In this document: piece after piece, positions 23,078 through 32,638 of the stretch
How positions within the stretch are numbered: position 1 is the first letter of the stretch
Layout of the letters: each line of letters starts with the position of its first letter
Source: Fagopyrum homotropicum
Taxonomy: Eukaryota; Streptophyta; Magnoliopsida; Caryophyllales; Polygonaceae
Length of the DNA: 64,000 bases
NCBI GenBank assembly: GCA_033239125.1
Contig: BSWB01000002.1
Location: 54,347,001-54,411,000 of the forward strand
Direction of reading: 5' to 3'
Program-made: the position numbers and the translations under genes
Notes under the pieces: generated by a model
Database searches by the model: none
What the model was told of the DNA's origin: nothing
Seen by the model: only the letters and a program-made list of their open reading frames with translations

Positions 23078-24553
23078 TGATATGTGATGGAATCACTATC
23101 ATTTAGGTTAGTTTTTAGAGACTTTTTATTACATTAGTGTCAATTTATGCTACTAACTCCTTGGTCCAGAAGAAGAAGATTAAAAGAAGAGAAAGAAGGA
23201 GTTATAAGCACTTAGGAGTGAAGACCATTCACGAAGCAAAGCTTCTGTTGCCTCACCGCCCCCGCGGAGCAGTGTCACCCCCCTGCGGGTGACACCATAC
23301 TCCGGAGTGCAGCCTGCGCCTTTGCCAACGCCAGAACAAAAACTTTCACCGCGCCCTGCGCCACTCCCTGTCGCCCCTACGGTGACCTACCCTGAAGAAG
23401 CGAAGCCGACACCCCTACGCCTCTGCCTGCGTCTCAACTTGGGAGCTGTGAAATGAAGAGCCAGTGTCACCACCCCTGCGGCTCGGCATCAGAAACGACA
23501 GGGAGTTGAAGAGTTAGACGTTTGAAGATCATTAAAGATCCGTCCCTGTGGAATTGGTAGGCTGCCCCTGCGGCTACGAAGAAGATCAAACTTTTTTACC
23601 TGGACCGCCCCTGCGGATCTGAAGGTCGCCCCTGCAGTTCAGCGACAGAGACTTTACTCCGGCTGTTTACACCACTTTTATGGCATTAAAGGTGGCTGTT
23701 TTGGCCGACCATTTACTCCTATTTAGTGCCATTTGTATTATAAAAAAACCAATGGTTGATTGCTAGAATTATCCAATTTTAGACCCATAATTTCCCATTG
23801 TAATTCTCTTGCTACCTTTGTAATGAGTTGCTTGTTCCTTTGCTACATTGGGTTGGTTTGAAGCTGCATTATTACTTTGGTTGTAAGTCTTTTCTAATAT
23901 AAGTTTTTATTCAATAATACTTTGTGTTTCCTTGATCTTCATTGTCTAATTGCATGTTTATTATCACTTAAGATTGATAACCTTAGGTTCTAAAGTACAT
24001 GCAAAGAACTAGGATTAATAGATTCCGGGTTCGGGTCTTTAATCTAGTAGTAAACTTTAAGTAATAACGGGTTGTAGTTGCCTAAAGGAAAGGAACACAA
24101 ATATAAAGATAAGTTTAACGGTTTTAATCTTTTCTTTATATCCCTTATTCTTTATTTGAAAGAGAACTTGTGAATTGTTCTTGTAGGTTTACGGAACACT
24201 AACTTGTTATGTTGTGTTGACGCCGGTTGGCTCAACACATATATATGATCAAGACGGGAGATTACTTGAAATCTTGTAAAAAGGAACTCACCAAAGTAGT
24301 AATCGCATGTTAAGAATCAACCTAGGGTAGATTCACCCATCATCATCTTACTCGTTGTATTACTTGCTTTCTAGTTTTGTGTGCATCAATTCATCCAAAC
24401 CCCCCCCCTTTGTTACTTGGTTATATAATCAATAATTGAAATTAATAAAAATAACCAAACTCTCTTGGGTTTGACCCTTACTTAACAGCTATACTTGTTC
24501 TAGTGTTAAGTCGGGATTTATTTTTATAAGATAAAAACGACCTAGGAATAGAG
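23078..24553 (+). repeat. Delta LTR-like segment inserted in the gamma LTR
   Basis: It begins TGATATGTGATGG inside the gamma LTR and runs to the border of E3 at 24554. It has LTR-like parts: a GC-rich motif cluster (23255-23640: several CGCCCCTGCGG, CCCCTGCGGCT), a TATA-like TATTATAAAAAA (about 23736), AATAAT/AATAAA-like sites and a U5-like end. No ORF of note. Its right end does not read CA, so it may be truncated by E3. Family unknown. Confidence 0.6.
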
Positions 24554-25156
24554 TTGTTCGCCACTTAGCGTGCGTGCAAATAAGCTTTAAATATAAAACT
24601 AGAAATCAAGCAAGCGAACCCGCAGTGTACGGATCGATATAGTTAAGCAAGAATTCCAGAGTATCGAACACAGGGATTTGGGGGGTTAAATCCAATTATA
24701 AATCGTCAAGCAAGTAAATGTATAAGCTTTTATAATTATTGGGAAAACAAAAATCCTAAAGATCCAGGGATCCAGCTATGGCAATCGATTCAAGACATAC
24801 TAAAGATATGAGGACAGAGTTGAGGTATGCAAAGGTATACGAATGTAACGCAATGTACGGTGAAGTTCCAAGACCTTATATGATTCACCTAAAGGCACTC
24901 CCTATAAAGGTTGTTGAGGCTTCAGTATAGAAAGACTCTAAAGGTAAATATTAACGTCAAATACCCAAACTTGTAATCCAAGGATCAAGACTAACTTAAC
25001 AAATTAAGGTTGTGACACTCAGAATCGAGGTACAGGTTGTTGAGGCTTCACTACCACCTAGAAAAGGCAAGCCAAGACTAAGTTAAAACAAATCTTTAAC
25101 TTTGGATTAAAGTAAAAGCAAGTTTCGTAAACTGACACAAAATTACGGGTAGTTCT
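24554..25156 (-). repeat. E3 3' LTR, distal part
   Basis: Second half (R/U5 side) of the E3 3' LTR, reading on the minus strand to the terminus GGCGAACA (plus strand TGTTCGCC at 24554). It includes the conserved 'gatccgtacactgcgggttcgct' segment (24615-24637). It joins 32639-33725 once the copia insertion and one target-site copy are taken out. Confidence 0.85.
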
Positions 25157-25280
25157 TGTTGGATTTTCGGTGTTCGGTTTTAGACCAAAGGGCTGTAGTC
25201 TCACTTATGTGAGTAGACGGTTCTCCCAATTGCCAAACAAATTAATATAATTATCTTGAACTAAAAACTAGTTATTAACC

Positions 25281-25522
25281 AAGGGTTTGTAATCTCCACA
25301 AAGGAGTAGACAAAACCCAATCAAGAGTTTGCAGTCTCCAAAGGAGTAGACAAAACTCAACCAAGAGTTTGTAATCTCCAAAGGAGTAGACAAAACTCAA
25401 CCAAGAGTTTGTAATCTCCACAAAAGAGTAGACAAAACTCAATCAAGAGTTTGTAGTCTCCAAAGGAGTAGACAAAACTCAAGCAAGAGTTTGTAATCTC
25501 CAAAAGGAGTAGACAAAACTCT
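25281..25522. repeat. Copia LTR minisatellite, six units of about 40 bp
   Basis: Units read AAGAGTTTGTAATCTCCA, AAGGAGTAGACAAAACTCAA with small changes; 40-42 bp each. Each unit has the small palindrome CTCCAAAGGAG or a variant. The same array is at 31341-31582 in the other LTR with no difference seen. Confidence 0.95.
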
Positions 25523-25743
25523 AATAGAAGTTAAGTTCAATTACACGTCTTATAAACCGATTGTTATATGTTAAAACCATTGACTTGGATAATGTAATGA
25601 GTCATTCATAAATGAATTTTCCTTCTAAGTGTATTCTCCCCTACACCGGGAATATCCAAATACCTTAGTGGGATAAAACGTTACACGTTACAAAGACTAA
25701 GTAAGAGACTTACTTGTCTTACTTTGTAGAAAGGGTATTCCTA

Positions 25744-25870
25744 GGTTTTGTCAATACAAAACCAAACTAAGATGGATGCCTATCCTTTGTCAATACAAAG
25801 GAACTATACTGGTCTTTCGAGTTTTGCAAACAAGCTTATAAGAAGTCCTATCCAATGTCAATACAATGGA
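25744..25870. other. Three hairpins sharing a CAAT loop in the copia LTR
   Basis: GGTTTTGT-CAAT-ACAAAACC (25744-25763), TCCTTTGT-CAAT-ACAAAGGA (25783-25802) and TCCAATGT-CAAT-ACAATGGA (25851-25870, one mismatch). The arms differ but stay complementary. On the transcribed minus strand they lie downstream of the TATA box, so would be in the RNA leader. The other LTR copy is at 31804-31930. Confidence 0.85.
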
Positions 25871-26578
25871 ACTAGAAGCTTTATTGTTGCAAAAACGAAT
25901 ATAGAATCAAGTGCAAATGGCTCTCCCTTTTATAGGCATAGGGGGCCACGGTTTTGGGAAGTTAAAAGCGGTTAAAAGCGGTTAAAAACGGTTATGGAAG
26001 TTACTTGGAAGTTACTTGGAAGATGGGCCTTGAAGCCCTAGAAAGCCCGAGGCCCGAGGCCCACATAGGGAGCCCAAAACCGCTCCCCGGAGCTAGCTTA
26101 GAGCTAGCTTATTTTTCTTGGTCCAAACACTTCCAATGAGCTTCATTCACTTTAATATAGCTAGGGTAAGCTCCAAGATCCTCAAATACTCAATATCTTA
26201 GCTCAAGCTAGTGTAGCTCCTTAAAAAGCTCACTAGCTGCTTCATTGACATTCACTAAGCATTTGAGCTTGGATTGCTCCCAGTTTTTAACCACATATTC
26301 TTTAGCCAATATAAGGCCTAAGAACCAAAGGTGTGCCGATAAAATGTGGCTAAAAAGCCCCAAACGTCGGCCTTCTAAAAGCTAGCACAAGTTGACCTTG
26401 TCGTGAATCACCTTGCTTTGATTCGACTCCCCTTATAATACTAGTTGTTCTTAGTGCCGGTCACTTGGCTTGCCTCCCGCAACCCGGACCATAGTGACAC
26501 ACATGTGAACAACTCATTGCACCTTGTCTCAAGACAAGCTCAACGGTTACAATGAAGACTTAGCCCAAATCTCCAACA

Positions 26579-26594
26579 TTCCTCCCCCATTTGA
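26579..26594 (-). other. Copia polypurine tract
   Basis: On the minus strand AAATGGGGGAGGAA lies directly before the 3' LTR (TGTTGG), the expected plus-strand primer site. Confidence 0.9.
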
Positions 26595-27116
26595 GCAAAG
26601 TCAAGAAACTTTTAATAGACATACATCCAAACAAAATATTCGCATAATCATAAATGTCTTTCGATTGAATTTATTGAATTAGTATAATTACACATTCTGC
26701 ACTAAAGAATTGTGGTGTCCTAATGGATTGAACCACTCAACTTGTTTAAGTACATGAAGGCAACATACACGAAATTTACATTTCCTTTACAAATAAATGA
26801 CACATTTAAAGGTTATTGTGTCCTAATCCTTTAATGAACATATAGGCGAGTCGACCATCTACTCCCTCGAAGAAGCCTTGACACTTCACGTTCACGTAGC
26901 CAACTCTCTTTTGATCTTGCACCTATAATTGCAATTTTTCAAAAGAGTTGTTAAGAAATTACATATTTCAAACTATACATATTATATAGGCATAGAGTAT
27001 TACCTTGGATGGACATATTATGCTCACAACTTCTTGGAATGGGCTTTCCTCATTGAATTCGGCTAAGGCATCAAGCCATAGGCGAATTGGGTGTCCCACG
27101 ACAAGTCGTTATCAAT
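26595..27116 (-). other. Copia 3' untranslated region
   Basis: About 520 bp between the RNase H stop and the PPT. I see no ORF or structured element in it. Confidence 0.7.
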
Positions 27117-28736
27117 TTAGGTCGTTAACCCCATCCCCTTGGCTGACTTTTGAACTAAGTCCCTAGCCAAGCTCTTGGTTAAGTGATCGGCTAGATTATT
27201 GTGTGTTCTCACAAAATCGACCGATATTATACCATGAGTTATGAGCTCTCTAACCGAGCTATGTCTCACACCAAGATGTCTTGATTTCCCATTGTACGTT
27301 TGGCTATAAGCTTTAGCCAACGTAGCTGCACTATCACAATGAATCGAGATAGGAGAAACCGGTTGTGGCCATAGAGGAATTTCTAGAACCAAATTTCTTA
27401 GCCATTCAGCTTCCTTGCCGGCAGCGGCAAGTGCCACAAACTCGGACTCCATGGTCGAGGTTGTAATGCACGTTTGCTTCTTTGAAGCCCATGAAATGGC
27501 ACCACCACCTAACAAGAAAACCCATCCTGTGGTGGATGAGTGATCATCTAGATTAGTAATCCATGACGCATCCGAGTAGCCTTCTATCACTGAAGGATAC
27601 TTACTGTACAAGATGCCAAAACCCATGGTCCCCTTGAGGTACCTAAGCACACGCCTTAGTGCCTTCCAATGTTGTGAGCTAGGACAACTTGTGTATCTAC
27701 TCAATTTACCAATAGCAAAAGCAATATCTGGCCTAGTGCTAGTCATTGCATACATGCAACATCCTATTACTTGTGCATACTCAAGTTGAGAGACAGTTGA
27801 TCCTTGGTTGGGCATCAACTTCTCACTTGAGTCCATAGGAGTACTAACAATTGTACTTTTATCACATTGAAAGCGTTTGACAATCTTCTCAATGTAGTGT
27901 GATTGTGTGAGGCTTAAGCCTTTGGAATCACGTTTGATTCTTATGCCCAGAATCACATCCGCCTCACCCAAGTCTTTCATAGAAAACTTAGTGGACAAGA
28001 AATCCTTAGTGAGATCTACTTGTCTTTGGTTTGTTCCAAAGATCAACATGTCATCAACATATAAGCATATGATCACACCTTGACCGGTATGATCAAACTT
28101 ACTATAGACACACTTGTCAGCTTGATTTATCTTAAATCCATTTGACAATACGACATCATCAAACTTTTGATGCCATTGCTTTGGAGCTTGCTTTAGTCCA
28201 TACAAGGATTTGACCAAGCGACATACTTTGTGCTCTTGTCCTTTTAAAACAAACCCTTCAGGTTGTCTCATATATACTTCCTCATCTAGATCACCATTAA
28301 GGAATGCCGTCTTGACATCCATTTGATGAATCACTAGATTATGTATAGCCGCCATAGCTATTAATAACCTAATGGTTGTAATCCTCGCCACCGGAGCATA
28401 TGTGTCAAAGTAATCGACACCTTCCCTTTGTCTAAAGCCTTGGATGACCAAGCGTGCTTTAAACTTGTCAATGGAACCGTCAACTTTCATCTTCCTCTTG
28501 AAGATCCATTTGCATCCCAAAGGTTTGCAACCGGAAGGAAGGTTGGCTAACTCCCATGTATGATTGCCCATAATGGAGTCCATCTCCTCTTGGATTGCTT
28601 CCTTCCAAAAGGCAACATCTTGAGACTTCATGGCCTCATTAAATGTCTTTGGATCCTCATCCATATAAAAGTAACAGTGACGATCCATTTCATTATCCCT
28701 TGACCCTTCAACCAAGAATACTTGGAAAATTGATTT
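27117..28736 (-). CDS. Copia reverse transcriptase and RNase H
   Basis: Second half of the copia polyprotein, in the same frame as the upstream part but beyond an in-frame TAA. Reading from 28736, the first residues are KSIFQVFLVEGS. Residue numbers here count from TTG at 28715. RT: KEAIQEEMDSI (38-48), KWIFKRKMKVDG (69-80), QMDVKTAFLNGDLDEEVYM (131-149) and catalytic YVDD (219-222). RNase H: GYSDASW (about 404-410), STMESEFVAL, HCDSAATLA and SRHLGVR. Frame and catalytic residues are intact over 532 residues. It copies the element RNA into DNA inside the virus-like particle. Expression would need read-through or an intact sister copy. Confidence 0.95.
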   Translation of the reverse strand, partial: KSIFQVFLVEGSRDNEMDRHCYFYMDEDPKTFNEAMKSQDVAFWKEAIQEEMDSIMGNHTWELANLPSGCKPLGCKWIFKRKMKVDGSIDKFKARLVIQGFRQREGVDYFDTYAPVARITTIRLLIAMAAIHNLVIHQMDVKTAFLNGDLDEEVYMRQPEGFVLKGQEHKVCRLVKSLYGLKQAPKQWHQKFDDVVLSNGFKINQADKCVYSKFDHTGQGVIICLYVDDMLIFGTNQRQVDLTKDFLSTKFSMKDLGEADVILGIRIKRDSKGLSLTQSHYIEKIVKRFQCDKSTIVSTPMDSSEKLMPNQGSTVSQLEYAQVIGCCMYAMTSTRPDIAFAIGKLSRYTSCPSSQHWKALRRVLRYLKGTMGFGILYSKYPSVIEGYSDASWITNLDDHSSTTGWVFLLGGGAISWASKKQTCITTSTMESEFVALAAAGKEAEWLRNLVLEIPLWPQPVSPISIHCDSAATLAKAYSQTYNGKSRHLGVRHSSVRELITHGIISVDFVRTHNNLADHLTKSLARDLVQKSAKGMGLTT

Positions 28737-31163
28737 TTAGGACAAATTATTGCTCATAGGAGCAATCTCTGGCAAGTCAAACCCGTGGGACGCTTCCCAG
28801 GATTCATCTTGAATCCTACTATGCTTGTTTGGGTGTTCCTCATCTAAAGTCATGTTGATCACTTCCCTAGGCCTAGGAGCCGAGGTGAAGCGATCTTCAT
28901 CAAAGATGGCATCCCTAGACTCTATTACGGTATTAACCGAGATGAAGTCATTTGGTTCTATCACATAGAACCTATAAGCTTTAGAGTGTTCTGCATAGCC
29001 AATGAACACACACTCAACACCTTTTTCACCTAAAGTTTTACGTTTGTTGTCATTGAGCCTTACTATGGCTCGACATCCCCAAACTCGTAAGTAATGTAGG
29101 TTTGGCTTCCTTTTGAACCATAGTTCATAAGGAGTCTTCTTGCTTCTTTTGTTTGGAACACGATTAAGCAAGTAGTTTGCCGTGAGCATAGCTTCACCCC
29201 AAAACGAATGCTTAAGACCCGAGTAAGATAACATGGCATTGACCATCTCTTTAAGCACTCGGTTCTTTCGTTCAGCCACACCATTTGATTGTGGTGTGTA
29301 AGGTGCCGTGGTCTCATGTATGATCCCGACACTCTCAAAATATTCCTTATCCATAAATTCACCACCACGATCCGTGCGTAGTCTTTTTATTAAGGTACCT
29401 TGTTGTAACTCAGATTCATTCTTGAATACATAGAATTTGTCTAAGGCATCACTCTTTGCAAAGAGTAGATATACGTAACAATACCTAGAGTAATCATCTA
29501 TGAATGTTACGTAATACTTCTTCTTTCCTAATGAAGGAGTAGAGTGCAAGTCGCCTAGATCCGATAGGACTAAGCCGAGCATTGATTGTTCTCTTTCAAC
29601 TCTAGGAAATGGAAGTCTTGTTATCTTGGTCAACATGCACGTTTTACACTTGTCTTTTGGCAAGTCAAGTTTAGGTAAACTACCATCCTTAGTCATGTCA
29701 TTCATACGCTTAAAATGAACATGTCCAAGTCGTGCATGCCATTTAACAAAATCACAATTGGAAGAAGAAGAAGAAGAAGACAATGTAAACAAATTGTTCT
29801 TGTTTATATTACTATTAGAAAGTTTATTACATAAAGAGAGAAGAAACATATTATTGTTCCAATGGCCAAAGCCTACAAATGTTCCTCTCCTAGATAATAC
29901 ATAGCGGTCGGCTTCTATGACTTGTTTGAAGCCAAGCCTATTGAGTACACCACCAGAAACCACATTCTTTCTAATGGCCGGTGCATGTAGTACATTTGAC
30001 AAGACTAGAGTCTTGCCACTTGTGAAATACAGATCAACCCGTCCTCTTCCTAGAACGGGGGTGGTAGACTCGTTTCCCATATGTATGAGTGCTCCATCGT
30101 TTGCAACAGCGTATGTCTTGAACCAACGCCGATCTTTGCAAACATGAGTTGTTGCACCTGAGTCCACCCACCATCCAAGGTCATCATCCTGCATGGACAA
30201 ACATTCAAAAGTCAATGACACATAATTCAAATCAGAATTTATATCAAAGTTAGAATCAAGACTCATAAGTGAGTCACCTTGGTTCAATGGGTTTTGGCCA
30301 CTTTGGCCTCCACCCTTGGATCCATCGTCCTTAACCTTGCAATCCCGCTTGAAGTGGCCAGTCTTGCCACACTTCCAACAAGAAACTTTTGGTTTCTTGT
30401 CAACATTATCCTTTTTGGACTTCTTGGACTTATTTCCCTTGTCCTTGCCTTTGTCCTTTCTTTTGAACCTCTTTCTTTTGCCCTTGCCATCCATCATGTT
30501 GGCCTCGTGGGAAGTAGAAGTTTTATCTTCCTTCTTGAGTCCCCCTTCTTGTGCCCTAAGGCCTTGTTCAATTTGAAGGTGAGAGCCAAGTTCAACCAAC
30601 GTGAGTTCTTCCTTCTTGTGCTTTAGCACATGGCGGAAGTCCTTCCACGAAGGGGGGAGCTTATCCATTATAGACGAAACCGCAATGGCCTCATCCATAT
30701 GCATGGCATGTTGAGTGAACCTCCCAAGAATCCGGAGCAATTCATTGTATTGTTCCATTACCGGCCTTGAGTCCACCATTTTATATGAGTTAAAATCCGA
30801 GACTAAGAATTTGCGAGATGAAGCATCCTCCGCCATGTACTTAGACTCTAGTTGATCCCACATTGATGTTGATGACTCTACACTTTGGTAGACATCAAAC
30901 AATGCATCACTCATGCCATTGAGAATATGACCACGACATATATAGTCATCATTATCCCATTTGCTCCTTCGTCGGACAGCCTGTATCTCCTCCACCATAT
31001 CATCAACCGGCTCGGCCGGTCTAGGTGTAGTGAGTACGTAAGCGACTTTTAGTGTAGTCAAGAGGAAGTGCATTTTCTTTTGCCACCTCCTAAAGTCTAC
31101 ACCCTCAAACTTATCCAACTTCCCAAAACGAGAAGTCATTTCTGTCATTAACGTCTTACTCAT
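28737..31163 (-). CDS. Copia Gag, protease and integrase
   Basis: 808 codons from ATG at 31163 to TAA at 28737-28739. Gag N-terminus with FEGVDFRRWQKKMHFLL (19-35); basic Lys-rich linker (227-259); CCHC zinc knuckle CWKCGKTGHFKRDC (262-275) for RNA binding; protease with WWVDSGATTH (D-S-G-A at 334-337); integrase zinc finger HARLGH...CKTC (about 470-507); DDE core with FIDDYSRY, RTDRGGEF and TPQSNGVAERKNR. The normal polyprotein would continue into RT; the TAA sits where a CAA would keep the frame. The leader before ATG is only 53 nt. Confidence 0.95.
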   Translation of the reverse strand: MSKTLMTEMTSRFGKLDKFEGVDFRRWQKKMHFLLTTLKVAYVLTTPRPAEPVDDMVEEIQAVRRRSKWDNDDYICRGHILNGMSDALFDVYQSVESSTSMWDQLESKYMAEDASSRKFLVSDFNSYKMVDSRPVMEQYNELLRILGRFTQHAMHMDEAIAVSSIMDKLPPSWKDFRHVLKHKKEELTLVELGSHLQIEQGLRAQEGGLKKEDKTSTSHEANMMDGKGKRKRFKRKDKGKDKGNKSKKSKKDNVDKKPKVSCWKCGKTGHFKRDCKVKDDGSKGGGQSGQNPLNQGDSLMSLDSNFDINSDLNYVSLTFECLSMQDDDLGWWVDSGATTHVCKDRRWFKTYAVANDGALIHMGNESTTPVLGRGRVDLYFTSGKTLVLSNVLHAPAIRKNVVSGGVLNRLGFKQVIEADRYVLSRRGTFVGFGHWNNNMFLLSLCNKLSNSNINKNNLFTLSSSSSSSNCDFVKWHARLGHVHFKRMNDMTKDGSLPKLDLPKDKCKTCMLTKITRLPFPRVEREQSMLGLVLSDLGDLHSTPSLGKKKYYVTFIDDYSRYCYVYLLFAKSDALDKFYVFKNESELQQGTLIKRLRTDRGGEFMDKEYFESVGIIHETTAPYTPQSNGVAERKNRVLKEMVNAMLSYSGLKHSFWGEAMLTANYLLNRVPNKRSKKTPYELWFKRKPNLHYLRVWGCRAIVRLNDNKRKTLGEKGVECVFIGYAEHSKAYRFYVIEPNDFISVNTVIESRDAIFDEDRFTSAPRPREVINMTLDEEHPNKHSRIQDESWEASHGFDLPEIAPMSNNLS

Positions 31164-31216
31164 TATTGATCAATCCAATCCTACAAAACAATTAACAATA
31201 AATACACTTAGAAGAT

Positions 31217-32638
31217 TGTTGGATTTTCGGTGTTCGGTTTTAGACCAAAGGGCCGTAGTCTCACTTATGTGAGTAGACGGTTCTCCCAATTGCCAAACAA
31301 ATTAATATAATTATCTTGAACTAAAAACTAGTTATTAACCAAGGGTTTGTAATCTCCACAAAGGAGTAGACAAAACCCAATCAAGAGTTTGCAGTCTCCA
31401 AAGGAGTAGACAAAACTCAACCAAGAGTTTGTAATCTCCAAAGGAGTAGACAAAACTCAACCAAGAGTTTGTAATCTCCACAAAAGAGTAGACAAAACTC
31501 AATCAAGAGTTTGTAGTCTCCAAAGGAGTAGACAAAACTCAAGCAAGAGTTTGTAATCTCCAAAAGGAGTAGACAAAACTCTAATAGAAGTTAAGTTCAA
31601 TTACACGTCTTATAAACCGATTGTTATATGTTAAAATCATTGACTTGGATAATGTAATGAGTCATTCATAAATGAATTTTCCTTCTAAGTGTATTCTCCC
31701 CTACACCGGGAATATCCAAATACCTTAGTGGGATAAAACGTTACACGTTACAAAGACTAAGTAAGAGACTTACTTGTCTTACTTTGTAGAAAGGGTATTC
31801 TTAGGTTTTGTCAATACAAAACCAAACTAAGATGGATGCCTATCCTTTGTCAATACAAAGGAACTATACTGGTCTTTCGAGTTTTGCAAACAAGCTTATA
31901 AGAAGTCCTATCCAATGTCAATACAATGGAACTAGAAGCTTTATTGTTGCAAAAACGAATATAGAATCAAGTGCAAATGGCTCTCCCTTTTATAGGCATA
32001 GGGGGCCACGGTTTTGGGAAGTTAAAAGCGGTTAAAAGCGGTTAAAAACGGTTATGGAAGTTACTTGGAAGTTACTTGGAAGATGGGCCTTGAAGCCCTA
32101 GAAAGCCCGAGGCCCGAGGCCCACATAGGGAGCCCAAAACCGCTCCCCGGAGCTAGCTTAGAGCTAGCTTATTTTTCTTGGTCCAAACACTTCCAATGAG
32201 CTTCATTCACTTTAATATAGCTAGGGTAAGCTCCAAGATCCTCAAATACTCAATATCTTAGCTCAAGCTAGTGTAGCTCCTTAAAAAGCTCACTAGCTGC
32301 TTCATTGACATTCACTAAGCATTTGAGCTTGGATTGCTCCCTGTTTTTAACCACATATTCTTTAGCCAATATAAGGCCTAAGAACCAAAGGTGTGCCGAT
32401 AAAATGTGGCTAAAAAGCCCCAAACGTCGGCCTTCTAAAAGCTAGCACAAGTTGACCTTGTCGTGAATCACCTTGCTTTGATTCGACTCCCCTTATAATA
32501 CTAGTTGTTCTTAGTGCCGGTCACTTGGCTTGCCTCCCGCAACCCGGACCATAGTGACACACATGTGAACAACTCATTTCACCTTGTCTCAAGACAAGCT
32601 CAACGGTTACAATGAAGACTTAGCCCAAATCTCCAACA
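31217..32638 (-). repeat. Copia 5' LTR
   Basis: 1422 bp, differing from the other LTR at five positions seen by eye (one each near 31254, 31637, 31801, 32342 and 32579). It drives transcription toward lower coordinates from the TATA box at 31985-31996. Confidence 0.97.
31985..31996 (-). promoter_or_regulatory. TATA box of the copia 5' LTR
   Basis: On the minus strand CCTATAAAAGGG, a strong plant TATA consensus, about 640 bp into the LTR. The three hairpins and the minisatellite lie downstream of it in the predicted leader RNA. Confidence 0.75.

Larger units (their letters stand above)
25157..26578 (-). repeat. Copia 3' LTR
   Basis: 1422 bp. It contains a six-unit minisatellite (25281-25522), three short hairpins (25744-25763, 25783-25802, 25851-25870) and a TATA box on the minus strand (25925-25936). 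Confidence 0.97.
25157..32638 (-). mobile_element. Young Ty1/copia element nested in the E3 LTR
   Basis: 7482 bp with two 1422-bp LTRs (25157-26578, 31217-32638) starting TGTTGG and ending CCAACA, flanked by the 5-bp duplication GTTCT (25152-25156 and 32639-32643). Line-by-line comparison of the LTRs shows five single-base differences (about 0.35 percent), so the insertion is recent. The gag-pol frame is one continuous reading frame apart from one TAA at 28737-28739. A copia order (integrase before RT) is plain. Confidence 0.97.

Noticed and set aside
25281..25522. Regular repeats that could suggest a CRISPR array
   Set aside because: Units are contiguous 40-bp minisatellite copies without unique spacers, in a plant LTR.
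25748..25975. 75-codon open frame repeated at 31808-32035
   Set aside because: It lies in the copia LTR and is present twice only because the LTRs are. It reads antisense to the element through the hairpin repeats, with no protein resemblance.
29917..30626. Plus-strand frames inside the copia gag-protease region
   Set aside because: Shadows of the minus-strand gag-pol frame with no motif of their own.
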